Shown one piece after another: positions 13,001 to 26,900 of a stretch of DNA of 64,000 nucleotides (position 1 is its first letter; each line of letters starts with the position of its first letter). This DNA is from Atherinomorus stipes (Eukaryota > Chordata > Actinopteri > Atheriniformes > Atherinidae): positions 1 through 64,000 of the forward strand of contig JALJCO010013423.1 in assembly GCA_023101725.1 (NCBI GenBank), given 5' to 3'. The translations under genes and the position numbers were made by a program. The notes under the pieces are model-generated. The model searched no databases and had not been told where the DNA came from. It saw nothing but the letters and a program-made list of their open reading frames with translations.

Positions 13001-16000
13001 TTCCTGCATGCCAAAGTGAGGGAGGTGCTGTCGGACTGCGCCCTGCCCATCTCAGTGCTCCTCTTCTCCTTCATCGGCTCCTACCTTTTCAGCGACATTG
13101 AGCGTCAGTATCATTTCATTATTTGCTGGACATTTAACAATAGAGAGTAAATAAAAGTCCAACCAGTGTGTTAACAACACCAAAACCAAAATATTAAATA
13201 AAATGTGAAAATCTGCAGATGTTCTGTTCTTTCTAGAGCAGGAAGGTTAATGTAGTGCCATTTATTTAAGCAAAACGCCAGACGCTGTGGTCGTCATTAC
13301 TCTGACCTGAAATAAAGAGCCTTTATGTGTTTGCGTGCACTGTGTCTTTGCTGTTTGCAGACGATCTTCTAAAATTTTTACAGGTGTAAACACCAGTATT
13401 TAAATGAGGATTTAGCTGTTTAGCCATGGCAAGTTGGAGAGCATGTGGTAAATGCAAAATTAAATTTGACCTGATGGAGACAGTCGTCCTCAAAGTTGTT
13501 CATACCCTGCAATTAAAGAAAATGCTAAATTCACAAAAGTAATTCAAATAAAAAGAAACCAAAAAAGTCATAATAAATAAGAATTTAAATAAAAATAATT
13601 TAGTAAAATAAAATATTGCTTTTTAATTGTGATTGAAAGAATAATAATTAAAAACAGACAAAGATAACTTTCCCAGACCAATTAGAGCATCTTACTCATG
13701 AGCAGTGGACCAACATACCTGTCAGCAGGTGGACGTTACAGAAAACACCTGATTGCAGTGATCGTTATCACCACCAGAAATGCCCAGATCAGGGCAGGAT
13801 GGGGTCCACACTGCGGCCAGAGCCACAGTGCAGGACCCCCATCCAACCACCCGTACCAGGGGGACCCCACAGACATAGGCCCCGGCGCAGAGTATCCCCG
13901 TGAGGAAAACACTGGAATTACAAAGCAAAAAAGGTTCAAACAGGATAAGAATAAACCTAAAAACAGTAAGAACCAGTATGAATGATGAGAGTGAACACCA
14001 AGAACAAGAGCTGATGAGAAATGCTGCGTGTCTGCAGACTGCAGGCAGCTCTCCTCCAGCCATCAGCGCGTAAAGCTGCCAGTTATATGCTACCTGCTTT
14101 CAGACCTGCTGAAAGAGGTCTGAAAGTAGGCCTGCAAACCGTTGATAAATCACATTGCGTGTGCACAACTGAGTTGTTTGCTTAGTGTCCTCCCAATATT
14201 TTGCTCGTTCTGGCCCACATTGCATATTCATCAACAGCAGGCACGCAGACTGGATTGCAGGTTAAACAGGAGCGATCCTCGTTGGTCCTGTCAGTAAATC
14301 AGCTGCTGGCGATTACTGCGCGTGCAATGCAGTTAGCACTCGTTTTAGTGCACGCAAACCTTTGCTAAATCAGGGCCTTTGGTCCCGTCCACACAAAGTC
14401 AAACTCTGGCGTAAAACACAAATTTTTCACCAAACCAGCCTCTCATCCATACGAAGCCGGCATTTCGGGGGTCTGTAAGCGATCTTTTTTTTTATTAAGC
14501 CCTCAGAGTGGGAAGATTCTGAATCGCCGTTTTCACGGTTCCATCTTTAAGCTCTGACCGCATTTTTTTTTTCCTTACATGCATGCGTCATAGCTTCGCC
14601 TTTACACACGCATGCGCTACACTCAGCATCACAGCAACAACGGCGCCGTACAGGGTTGAATGGTTGCTGCTCGTACCTGTTCGCCCACTCGTACTTGCCG
14701 CCATCTTTTTGGTTTGGTCGTTCAACCTTCTTCTTTTTTGGGGTTTCTGGCAGATCGCAACCGTAGATCGGAGCATTCGGTGTGGTTTTTTAACGTTGTA
14801 TACATATTTCTGCGCATGCCCAGTATTTCATCGCCTGTTTTCACCTATTTTTGCTTTAGCACCACAGCGCCACTTACAGGCCTGGCATATATTTGCAGCG
14901 TTTTCATGCATTCATGTGGTCGATCACATTTATTTTACGTCTCCGTCTTTAAGACAAACGGTCTGGAAAATATGAGTGTTTCGTGTTCGTTTTGGCTTCG
15001 TGTGGACAAGGTCTTAGTGTCTTGATGAAATTCCAACATACGTTGTGCCATGTGCACTTTTTTAGCTAATCACCCTCACAGATGGAGGATTTTTGTTTGT
15101 GTATTTGTTTTATTTTGTTGTTTTTTTGTTTGTTTGTTGTTACTGTGAGCTGTTAACATCTCACTTTCATCCCAGAAGTTACACCTCCATGATCTCCATA
15201 AAAAGAATTTAACTTTTAACTCTGCCTCAGTCTTTGTTAGATTAGCGGGAGGAAACGAAGGCTGGTGTCCGTATTTTAGACTGAACCACAACCTTTTTGG
15301 AGATAAAGCTGCAGTAACCAGCTTTGTAACCACAAGAGAAGGAACTGGTTCTCCAACATGAAGGAGATCTGTTTTACTCCTTTATTATAGATACTTTATC
15401 AGGTCTACCTGAGTAAATTCATTAAAATTTCAATCAGTTACATGTAATATGTATAAATGAATATACTGCATGGGTAAATATCTTCTCAGTTGCATTGGCT
15501 TGGGAGATGCGGTTAGATTTGGAGGAGCTACTCACGTTCTGGAGCATTTGACCTTAGACTGCAAACAAACACTGACTGAGCTGCATTTATATCAACTGTA
15601 TATTTATATCTTTCCCATTAACTAGAATTTAATCCTCTTAGTTTTTGAGGAACAGATTTTAAACACTTTAAAACATTCAGCTATAGATTATAAATAATAG
15701 CTGATCCCAACACTTGGCTTCAGGCTGTGCATAATTTATTAAACAGAGGCCAAAATCAAAGCTGTGTCCATTTCAGAGTTTTTTTTTTTTATGCAAGTTG
15801 GTGTAAAATGTATTTTTTACTCATGCACACACACATAAACATGCAAATGGAAGCGGGGGTGCAATGCAAGGTTCTGGCCTCGGTCTGAAGCAGAATGGGG
15901 TTCATTGTCTTGGTCAAGGATGGAGTGACGGGTGTAGACGGGCTAAGCCATCATCTCCCTGCTATCAGACCTGGGATTAATCCACCGTCTACAACAGGTC

Positions 16001-19000
16001 CTCCGCAACATTTAATAGCAAATTTATTCCACAGACACTGGAAAGCCATCGGGATTACAGTTAATCTCTTACAGTTATTAACACACTCCGTGTTCTATTG
16101 CAGTTTCCCTCTGGGATTAATAAAGTATTTTCCTGTTTCATGTCAGTCTGTAACTATAAAGGATGAATTCGTGTCCCCGGACTTGTTTATGGAGATGAAG
16201 AACACAAAAGGCTTCCATTATGTATCTTTACAACTGTAAGCAGGGATTGTTTCAGGGGTGGCCAGAGAAAATAGCAGCGTGGCCAAGAGTTATTAAGTCA
16301 GCTATGCATAGCTGCAACAAGTCCACACAGTCTGTGGGGAGAAACATTGGGTCAGTTTGTGCTGATGGCGAATCGAGCTCCCAATCAGCAGTGTTCCTAG
16401 AAAAAAGACAGGATGAGATTTTTTGCTATGAAGAGCTGGAAGGCTGTATCTATGGCTACAACATTGGTTGGGTAGGGACTAAATTCAGCTGGGGGTCCAG
16501 GAGCATTCCCTCTTGGGAGAAACATTTTAGATTGAAATGCATTAATATGGTGCACGGTAATAACTTTCCTTCTGCTTTTGATTTTCAAAATTCCAACTGT
16601 GGAGATTAGCTAATGTCTAAAATAAGAACAAGAACATGCAGTCGTCCTCAAAATTATTCATACCCTCCAGTTAAAAAAGGAAAAATCTCCTGTCAATGAA
16701 ATAAGATGAAATTGACAAAAGTAATGATAAATGAAAATTCTTTGACAATCATGACATTGATTTTGAATTCTGGTTTGAAAGAAATCAGGTGTTTTCTGTA
16801 ACGTCCAATCAGACGTCTGCACCTGTTGACAGGTATGTGAGTCCAATGTTCATGAGCAAGGTGCTCTAATTAGTCTGGGATAGTTGTCTTTGTTTGTTTT
16901 TTAATTATTATTCTTTCAATCAAAATTCAAAAGCAATATATTATTTCATTGAATTATAATTTTGTAATTTTTTATTTATTATTAGTTTCTTTATTTTCTT
17001 CTTTTTTGAATTACTATTGTAAATTAAGCTCTTTCTTTAATTGGAGGGTATGAATAATGTTGAGGACGACTGTAAATAGAAACAGAAATAAATATCATTT
17101 TTGCTGGGGTGGCCAGCTTTTTGTTCAGGGTGGCACTGGCCACCCTTTGAGGGTGCCCTTGACTTTAAGATGCAAAGATTGCTGCTTCTATCTCTTTCTG
17201 TGACACAGTGCAGGACTGTTTGGACACATCTGACCTACTGAGGGGCCAAAACTAACCTGTTCATATCCAGAACAGTGAGGTTTCACATGTGTGCTGCCCT
17301 CATTGTCTTTTCATGTTCTTTAATAAAGGTGCCGGCCAAAACATGCTGAAGATTTTCTGGTTTTATCCTCCATTGTTCAGCATCATTTTAAGTCTCCATT
17401 CATCGTTGCCACGGTAGCAGCTGTTCTCCAGGGGTTGACACGGAGACGAGTGCCAAACCTCAAGTGAATCTGAATTGTGCCCGGCCAATTTTTGGTTCTT
17501 TTGCCTCCAGACACAATAAGTCATCGGATAATAGAGCCATTATTGTATTGTCATTTTCTAAAAATGAAACCACATTAAAAATAATACCGTGCTAAATTAG
17601 GTGTGCAGCACTTAGGGAGGAAGAAATAAAATCCAATCGCTCTTAGAAAACATTTAGTAATGTAAAAACCATCACAGGAGAGGAGAGATGGTCCCGTTTA
17701 TGATGATGGAGTCAGAATAAAGTTTATGAAACCACAAAAAAGGGAAAGTTCAGATTTAGAAAACAAAAGTAAAGGATCTGATTGTTTTTGTGTTCTTCCT
17801 TTGGAGCAGTTCCAGTCTTTAAAGTTCACGACCGGCCCATCTTCAACGTGGCCCCATTTGAGCGTCTGTCGGCCATGAACATCGTCAGCGCCATGGGGCT
17901 CGGCTTCCTCTTGGCTCTCCTCATCTTCATCGACCAGAATATTGTCGTCTCACTGACCAACGCACCAGAGAACAGGTAGAGGATCACGCACCGCACACAG
18001 TTATTAAACACTACTTTTTATTGCACGTCACTTTGGCTGCAAAACATCTATAAAGAAAATCCCTTTTTTATTGCAAAATGTGAAAATATTTACTGTGCAG
18101 TTGTTGTAGATCACAAAGACAAACAATATGTGGAAAAGAAAAAAGGATAGAAGAGAAATTTTAAAAAAGATAATGAAAAAAGGAGTTTAAAGCAGATTCT
18201 GACAAGCAGGAACGGATTAGATATTTCCCCAGTGGATAAACATTTTGTTTAAAACCGTGGAAATGAAATTTATATTTTGGTTTTTAATTAATTTTATGCA
18301 TTTACATTTACGTATGTGTGCATATTCCTGTGCCTGAGTCGTTCATTCTTCCAGACACAACAGAACAGACCACCCTCTGCGTTGATCTACATTGATCTGC
18401 TGCTCATTAGCTCTTTTCTTAACGGACACCAGGCTGAGCCAATCAGACACCTTGACCCTCCTCCAGCTCTGCCAGTGATTGAGAGCAAACAGGGAAACTC
18501 TGCAATATGAGAACATGAGGATGCTGCAGAATGTCCATGATGATGGACATGTTTGCTACAGCAGCACCTTCATCATCTGTGTTAACCAGTTGTGTTTACT
18601 GGGTAACTGGTTGTGTTTAATGGTTAAATGGTTGTGTTTATGGGTTAACTGGTTGTGTGGGGGGGGTTAATGGGTAACTGGTTGTGTTTACGGGTTAACT
18701 GGTTGTATTTAATGGGTAACTGGTTGTGTTTACGGGTTAACCGGTTGTGTTTAATGGGTAACTGGTTGTGTTTACTGGTTAACTGGTTGTGTTTAATGGG
18801 TAACTGGTTGCGTTTACTGGTTAACTGGTTGTGTTTAAGTGGGTAACTGGTTGTGTTTACTGGTTAACTGGTTATGTTTAATGGGTAACTGGTTGTGTTT
18901 ATGGGTTAACCGGTTGTATTTAATGGGTAACTGGTTGTGTTTATTGGTTGACTGGTTGTGTTTAATGGGTAACTGATTGTGTTTACGGGTTAACTGGTTG

Positions 19001-22000
19001 TCTTTAATGGGTAACTGGTTGTGTTTACAGGTTAACTGGTTGTATTTAATGGGTAACTTGTTGTGTTTACGGGTTAACTGGTTGTGTTTAATGGGTAACT
19101 GGTTGCCTTTACTGGTTAACTGGTTGTGTTTAATGGGTAACTGGTTGTCTTTACTGGTTAACTGGTTGTGTTTAATCGGTAACTGGTTGTGTTTACTTGT
19201 TAGAACAGCAGATCTTGAATTAAGTCTCATGTCTTCCCGAACTAAATCATCATGTAGAAAATACCAAACCGTCTTCATGTTCTTATCCGGGTCGGGTCTC
19301 AGGGGCAGCTGCCTTAGCAGGGAAGCCCAGACTTCCCTCTCCCCGGCCACAGCCACCAGCTTATCCAGGGGGATCCCGAGGCGTTCCCAGGCCGGCCTTT
19401 TCTTTAATGGGAGTGTGTCTAAACTTTCAGTTGATGTGCAAAGAATCATGCTCCTGGTGTGATTCATTCACTTAAAGACGTGTTACACTTCACTTCATAA
19501 AAGTAATTAGGTTTTAAAGTCACCTTAAACCCCAGCTAGAGATTTAACGATATGACAATTTAATATCACGGTTATTGTGACCAAAATGATCACGATTATC
19601 ATTTTTAGCGCGGTATTATAGAAATTCCCCCCCCCCGCATCTTTGAAAAAAATCCAATAAAGGGGGAAAAATATCAAGTAAACTGTCCATATGGGTGCCT
19701 TCGTTGCCTTCCACCATGTTTTCATAAATTAAACATTGTAAACTCCGACTGCTACTGCTTTTCCAGCCAATGAGCAGCATCACTGGGGGTTTTTCAAAGT
19801 GCAGTAATCAGTCACGGTTTTAACGATATTTAAAATTTGAAACGGTATTACTAATCGTTAGGAATTTTATCACGATTAACCATTTTATTGGTAATCGTTA
19901 CATCCCTAACCCCAGCAATACTACCATATATCAGATACTAGCAGGTATTAGATACTACTGGCTGGATGAGCAGCGCGAGCGAAGCAGAAGTGGATGGATA
20001 GAAGGGAGGGAGGGATAGAAAGAAATAGCGAATAATTATTTTCCCACCAAATCTATTTCTCATTGTTGTTTTTGTTGTTTTATAGAAGTAAACAGGTGTT
20101 CAGATGTTGGAGGTGTCACTAAAGTAGAAAAATGTTGGTATCAAAGTCATTTTTCCACTTGTAGCGCATCGCTGCATAAAATGCTTGTTTTCTCAGCTTT
20201 TTGGTCAAAAGCAGCCATTTTTGCTGCAACTACTCCATGTTCTACTGGAGATTACTAAAGAACAGAAAAAGCTAGAAACAAATGTTTTTTTTTCTGATAA
20301 AAGACAAGAGCCTAAGCTTTCCTTTGGTACATTCAGTGTTTGCATTGGCACAGTACACAATATTCTGTGGTTCTCTAAAAATCAGTGAAAATGCTTAAAA
20401 ATCCTGGCAATATGGAGCTCTGCTCGGAAAACGTCTGGCAGTCAATGAGTTAATATTGATATGATTTTATGTATTGATATTTTCTCACACCCCTACCTGT
20501 GAGTCTATTATTTGCACAACCAAAACTGTTTGTGTCACAATGTGTGGATGGCCGTGAAACTGCCTGAGAAGAAATGTCAGAGCTGCATGGTATGAAGGTG
20601 ATACCTCAGGTCACCTCTGTTCACAGATGGTTTCCATGGTATCACTCTATCAGAAACAGAAGTTCAGTTGCCTTTATTTCATTTCTTGGAATTACCATGA
20701 CTGGATTTTCACCACCATATCATAAGCAAAGTTTCAAATCAGGCATCAGAGCCAGTTTTCTCAATTTGAATTTCAAACCCGGACAAAAAAATCTACACAC
20801 ACTAAATCTAAGAATACTGTGGATGATGTCTGCTTCAATTCAAATAACAAGAAACTGAAAAAGTAATGATAGAAAATTAGCTAAATTATCATTTTCAGTA
20901 AAAAAAAAAAAAAAGTTTAAAAAAATTATTTTGACTGGTGGTTTTTAAAAATAATTTAAAATACAAACAAACAAATTCGAGCCCTTTGCCCATGAACAGT
21001 GGACCGATATCAAGTTGGCTGAAGGGAAACATCTAAAACCTGCAGGACTGTGGGCTTTGAGGACTGGAGTTGAGGATGCTGGAGGATGAGGGAGCCAGAA
21101 ACATCTGGATGTTAGTGAGGGAGCTGAAGAATCCTCCACACTAAGCCTCAACCCAGCGTCCACTAGCAGGTCGTAAACGACGGGCCGGATCAGAACTGAC
21201 AGCCATCCAGACGCCCATTTCTGTTGTTGCTCTCTAGATGAACTTTAATTAAATAATCCCAAATATCTCTTCCAAATTAAGCAGAATTCACTAAAGAGCA
21301 AATAGATGTGATTTAAAAGTTTAAACAAAACTAAAAAATACCATTTTCCCTTTTGCATCATTTGGATTACTCAGAAAATTATAGAAAAATAAAAAAGATA
21401 ATTTTGTTTTGGGTAATTTAACTCACTTGTTTGTTTTTCTCTGTCTGAAATAAGATGTTTTGTTCAGATATTTATGATAAAGAAATGATTAGCATTTCAT
21501 CTCCAACTGATTTGCTAAATGAGGTCCGTTCAGGCTGCAGGGAACAGATGAAAATAGAATAAAAGCGTCTTTTTCCATTAAACCGTCTGTCACTCGGTGA
21601 GACTTATTACTCGTCCCCCGAAGCTCCCATCCAGCGTGATTTACAGTATCCAGTTGTGCCAATGTTACATTCAAGGGCATGTCAGCGGGATGCATGGCTG
21701 GTGATCCAGCGAGTCCCCCCCACACGGAGCGGCACGTCTGCAGTTGTGGGTTGAGTCTCCTCACACTTATTTCCACGTGCTGGCGCTGCCCTTCTGTCTG
21801 TGAGAGCAGGAGATGCTCAGCAGTGATCCCTCACTAACGTGAGGAGGAAAACAGGAATGAGGACTTCAGGAAGGTCACGGGGAAATATGATGCAGATACT
21901 CCCGAACACCCCCGCGCTGACTCTGCCTGCGTTGCTCCTCAGGTTGCTGAAGGGGACGGCGTATCACTGGGACCTGATGCTCTCTGGGCTCATTAACATC

Positions 22001-25000
22001 CTGATGTCGGTGCTGGGGTTGCCCTGGATGCACGCCGCCTTCCCTCACTCCACCCTCCACGTGCGCCAGCTGGCTTTCGTGGAGCAGCGCGTGGAGGGGG
22101 GGCACCTTTACGAAACGTGAGTCCCCCGCCAGCTAATCAGTTAAAGGTGGAGGTGTTGCAGGATGCTGTGTCCTGCTCCGGCTTGATTGCATGATCACTA
22201 ACTCACCAGGCTGTCTGAGGATGGAGGCGATGGGGAGTTTCTGATCATCGTTTTAGCCACAAACATTCAAAATGATCATTTCCACGTCAGGATCGCTGAA
22301 GTTAAGTTTGTTAGTGGATGGAGCAGATCTCATCGCTTATCTTAGTTTTGGAAAAGTTTTACGACCCTTATAGTAAATGTAAATTTGTGTGTGGATATTA
22401 ATATTTCATATTTTCCCCTCTGACTTGGAGAAATTTTCCACAATAATCATCTTAGAAAAAGAATTAATAGCGTTTTGAATCCACTGGCCGTTAGAAATTA
22501 TGCTAACACTTAAGGGTCTCTTAATTAACATTAGTTAGTGAATTACTTACTAAACACCATTTGTAAATGAGGACCTACTTATATATTAACTAACTTGATT
22601 TTAAATGCTGAGTAATGCATACATAATATTAACTAATTACATAATTCAACTTTATTAACGCTTAAAAAATGCATTAAGGTTGAATCATTAGCATGAATTA
22701 ACTGCTAATTAATGCATTTACCAATATGCTAACTAATGTTAAGTCGTAGTTGATAGTATATTAACAGTTAGTTAATGAATTATTAAGCATTAACTAAGGT
22801 TGAGTAGTTAGCATAAATTAACTGCTAATTAAATTATTTACCAATATGATAACGAATGCTGAGTAATAGTTAATAGTAGTTGTCAATATGTTATTAAACA
22901 GTTAGTTAATGCTTAATAATTCATTAAGGTTGAGTAGTTAGCATAAATTAACTGCTAATTAAATTATTTATCAATATGCTAACTAATGCTGAGTAAGAGT
23001 TAATAATAGTTAATATATTATTAAACAGTTTGTTAATGAATTATTCAGCATTAACTAAGGTTGAGTAGTTAGCATAAATTAACTGCTGATTAAATTGTTT
23101 ACCAATATGCTAACTAATGCTAAGCAATAGTTTAAAATATTTATTATATATTATTAAATGGTTAAATAATGCTTAATAATTCATTAAGTAAGTTTGAGTA
23201 GTTAGCATAAGTTTACTGCTAATTAATGCATTTACCAATATGCTAACTAATGTTATGTAATGTAAAGTAATATTTAAAGGCATATTCCGCCTCTGGGTGA
23301 AACTGAGCCTCCCCCCACAGTCCCCTGACTTGAACAAGTGGACAGAAGTGTTTTCTCACCGACCCAGTCATTCTCTGAAACTGGCAGCGCTGACTTTAGC
23401 TTAGCTTAGCATTGTTGCTGTAATCTGGTGAATCCAATGAGCACCACTTGGTATAAGTGAAGTAATTAACTCAAGATTTTTTCCAGTTAAGTTTCATGAC
23501 CCGCACATTCTGATCGAGTACAAATGAGAAGCCGATTTCACATCAAAGGACTGACTAGGCGGCATTCAATAGGGGAACTATATGCTGCGGAAGTACAGGC
23601 CAATCACAGGGAAGCACCGCGGATAGTAGCAAAGGCAGCACGCAGCATCCCGTAAACTTCCGTACTTCTGTAAACAGGGTTGCCACTGGGTGCTGCAAAA
23701 TGTAATTGGAAAAAATCTCAAGTTAATTAGTTTACTGATGCCAAGTGATGCTAGTTGGAGCCACCAGATTACAGCAACTATGCTAAGCTAAGCTAAAGTC
23801 AGTGCTGCCAGATTCAGAGAATGACTGGGTCGGTGAGAAAACGCTTCTGCCCACTTGTCCAACTCAGAGGACTGCGGGGGGGGGGGGCTCAGTTTCACAT
23901 AGAGGTGGCGTATGCCTTTAATAATATATTGTTAAACAGTTAGTTAATGCTTAACAATGCATTAAGTAAGGTTAAGTGGCTAGCATTAATTAACTGCTAA
24001 TTATGCATTTACCAATATCCTAACTAAAGTTAAGTAATAATATATTGTCAAACAGTTAATTAATGCTTAATAATGCACTAAATAATGTTAAGTAAGGGAT
24101 TATTATTAAGTTTTACCAAAATTAAATATATGTTGCATCATAATATACTAGAATATAAAATATGACTAAAAAACAATTAAAAACCTTAAATTTGGGAAGA
24201 AAATTTAGTTAATTAAAATGACACAATCAGCCCAAATATAGTCATTATAACCCTGTATGACTGCATTAGATTCAAAACAAAGTAAATTAATGATATTTAT
24301 ATAATAATTCTTGTGAATGCCAATGTCAGCTTTATTTATATAGCACATTTTTATAAGGCCAAACCAAAGTGCTTTACAGGATAAAAGACAACAATGAATA
24401 AATAAAAGTAATACAATGAAATGCAACACAATAAAAACAGTAGAAATAAACAGATAAAAGTAAATTAAAAGTCAAAATGTGACTCTACTCAGCTTGTGGA
24501 ATGGGTTTTTGTTTGCTTGTTTGTTTTTAATTCCATATTGAATTCATCATGTTTCTTTATTAAAGTCAAAGATGCACAAAGCAACACATTCAGTTTATTC
24601 AAAGGTACAAACATTTAACTCATTTATTCATTTGGGGAAAAGACCATTATTAAGATGTATGTGCTTTTATATATTTATTTAATTTGTGAAAGATTTATTT
24701 GCTCTGTTATATTATGATAAATTGCTCAATAACAGTAAATTTATTCATAATTACAGATAATTCCATAACTTAGCCGGAGCTGCATTAGTTTTTAACCGTT
24801 CAGCATCATTTTAATTCAACATTTCTGAAATAAGTTGGTCCTGTAGAGCAGAAACACACCTTTGTTTTTTCCTTTTAAACAGGAGACATGGTCTGTTGAT
24901 GATATGTCACCTTTTCCAAAGAAAACTACATTAAATGCTGCTTTTGCTCCTCTGCTTTAAATTCGGGCAATGGGGTCTGAAAATCGGATTTTGAATAGAA

Positions 25001-26860
25001 AATGTGCAAAAACACTGATAAGAAGACCCCAGAAAATATGTTTGTTGCTTTATAGCAAACAATTGTGGCAGCATGGGTTCATTTCTGCGTGTTATTGTGT
25101 TTCACATGCGCTGCCTTCCTCCTCAGTATTGTCCAGGTGAAAGAGACTCGTCTGACGTCCCTGGCTGCCAACATCTTCATCGGCGTGTCTGTTCTGCTGC
25201 TGCCCGTCCCCCTGCAATGGATCCCCAAACCCGTCCTGTACGGCCTCTTCCTCTACATCGCCCTCACCTCCATCGATGGAAACCAGATGTGCGACCGCAT
25301 GGCTCTCCTCCTGAAGGAGCAGGTGAGTCCGAGCTGGTTTATAAGGGGATGCTGTCATACGTTACAGGACTGGGCGCTCGCTACAGGAGATCCACCTGAC
25401 TTATGTAATAAAAATGAGATTTTTGTTTATATTTCAGCTGCTTTGCAAAAGGTGGGGTTCAGGAAAGGAAGAAGAAGAGAAAACCATCAGTGTCAGATAT
25501 AAAGCAAGAATTCAGACAGACCTTTTAACACCTTCAGTCAGATTAAAATGTAAAACACTGACTAAATATCCCCCCCCCCCCCAAAGAAAACCTTCCAGAA
25601 ATCTCTTTTCTCCAGTCTCTTATCCCGTGTGTCCGATTTAACCTTCCCTCTGTCACAGTGAGGAGATAAAGCAAGCTTCCCCTGAACGCCAAACACTGGC
25701 GCCCCCAAGTGGTGATGAGAGGAAACGCGTCCGTTTAATCTGACTAGAGGAAAACGGCCGCATGCACGCGCTCCGGCTCAGGCCCAAATTACCGAAACCT
25801 CTCCTGGATTATCTAATAAACCCAAACACAGATTCCCTCTCCTTCAGTCTTTTAATGAGCCGCACAGGCTAGAAGAAGTGATTTATTCAATATATGGGAA
25901 TTAAATTAGTGTTTATCAAGTTGAGTTTCACCTTAAAGTGGGAACAGTTCCTTTAAAACGTATAAATAGTCGGTTCTCATGGGAATTTCATCATTTATCT
26001 GTTTTATTGTGTTTCTCATTTACTCTATAATGTTTTCTTCAGTGAAATCAGTGTTTTGAGGCTTTAACATTTGATGATTTCTTGTTTTTTTTTAATGTAA
26101 AACAAATGAATCATGTTTCTTTTTGTCTGAAATGTGATGTTGGCTGTAATCTGAAAAGCCGGAGTGCAGCTGTCAGAGCTGTGTGGGCCGTCCGCGTCCT
26201 GCAGTCATTTCTTTAAGACGGCGGGTGGCCCGAGGACGGCGGGGAGGAAGAGCCGCGGGGGAGATTGTGTTTTAATCTGTCCCCATCCTCTCACCTCCTG
26301 CAGACGTCTTACCCACCCACCCACTACATCCGCAAAGTGCCCCAGAGGAAGATCCACTACTTCACCTTCCTGCAGATGATGCAGCTGCTGGTGCTCTGCA
26401 CGTTCGGCATGTACCCCATACCCTACATGAAAATGATCTTCCCTCTAGTCATGATCCTCCTAATCCCAATCAGGTACCACAGCACGAGTCTGTGTGTGTG
26501 TGTGTGTGTGTGTGTTTTGTTCCTGTAAATGAATTGTGTTTCTGTTGCTCACATCAGCAACTTTTCCCTGATGGATAAAGTTTACTGCAAAGGTTTTTGT
26601 GTGTGAAGGAGGAAACGTTTGGCATCAGTTCGGCTGAGATACGAGTCCTCAGCTGCAGATTAGGGATCAACGATACAGATTCTTTGAACAGATACCAATA
26701 CCAATATGTTCTCATCAGCCAATGGGCGATACAATACCATGAAAAATACCATGAAAAGTAATTTTAATAGAACTCTTTTAATAGAAAAAAAGTTTAGTTT
26801 AGTTTATTAAGATCCCCATTAGCTATAGCAACGCTACCGCTATTCTTCCTTGGGTGCAAC

Positions 26861-26900
<40 letters not shown>

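Larger units (their letters stand above)
13104..17809 (+). other. slc4a11 intron, 4.7 kb
   Basis: Holds MITE copies B (13481-13757) and C (16639-17072), a GC-rich block at about 13750-14065, and an inverted-end element at about 14381-15020. A gggtggcc-type repeat flanks copy C at 16254-17160. A fragment ending ccctctgggattaataaagt (about 16105-16130) resembles the tail of a non-LTR element. Bases 15030-15880 and 17170-17780 show nothing recognisable. Confidence 0.65.
17976..21942 (+). other. slc4a11 intron, 4.0 kb
   Basis: Contains the 21-bp minisatellite (18583-19204), a hAT-like element (19537-19908) and a single 34-bp repeat copy (19917-19958). The rest, including 19960-21942, shows no recognisable gene or mobile element. 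Confidence 0.7.
22117..25126 (+). other. slc4a11 intron, 3.0 kb
   Basis: Mostly an AT-rich tandem array (about 22500-24110) broken by a foldback insertion (23274-23921). At 24320-24400 there is a common fish interspersed-repeat phrase (tttatttatatagcacattt ... caaagtgctttaca). Nothing else is recognised. Confidence 0.7.

Noticed and set aside
14583..15025. 121-130-codon frames with hydrophobic runs
   Set aside because: They lie inside the inverted-end element at 14381-15020 and overlap one another in different frames.
18835..19467. 210-codon minus-strand open frame (KHNQLPI repeats)
   Set aside because: It is the translation of the 21-bp minisatellite; no start context, domain or codon bias supports a protein.
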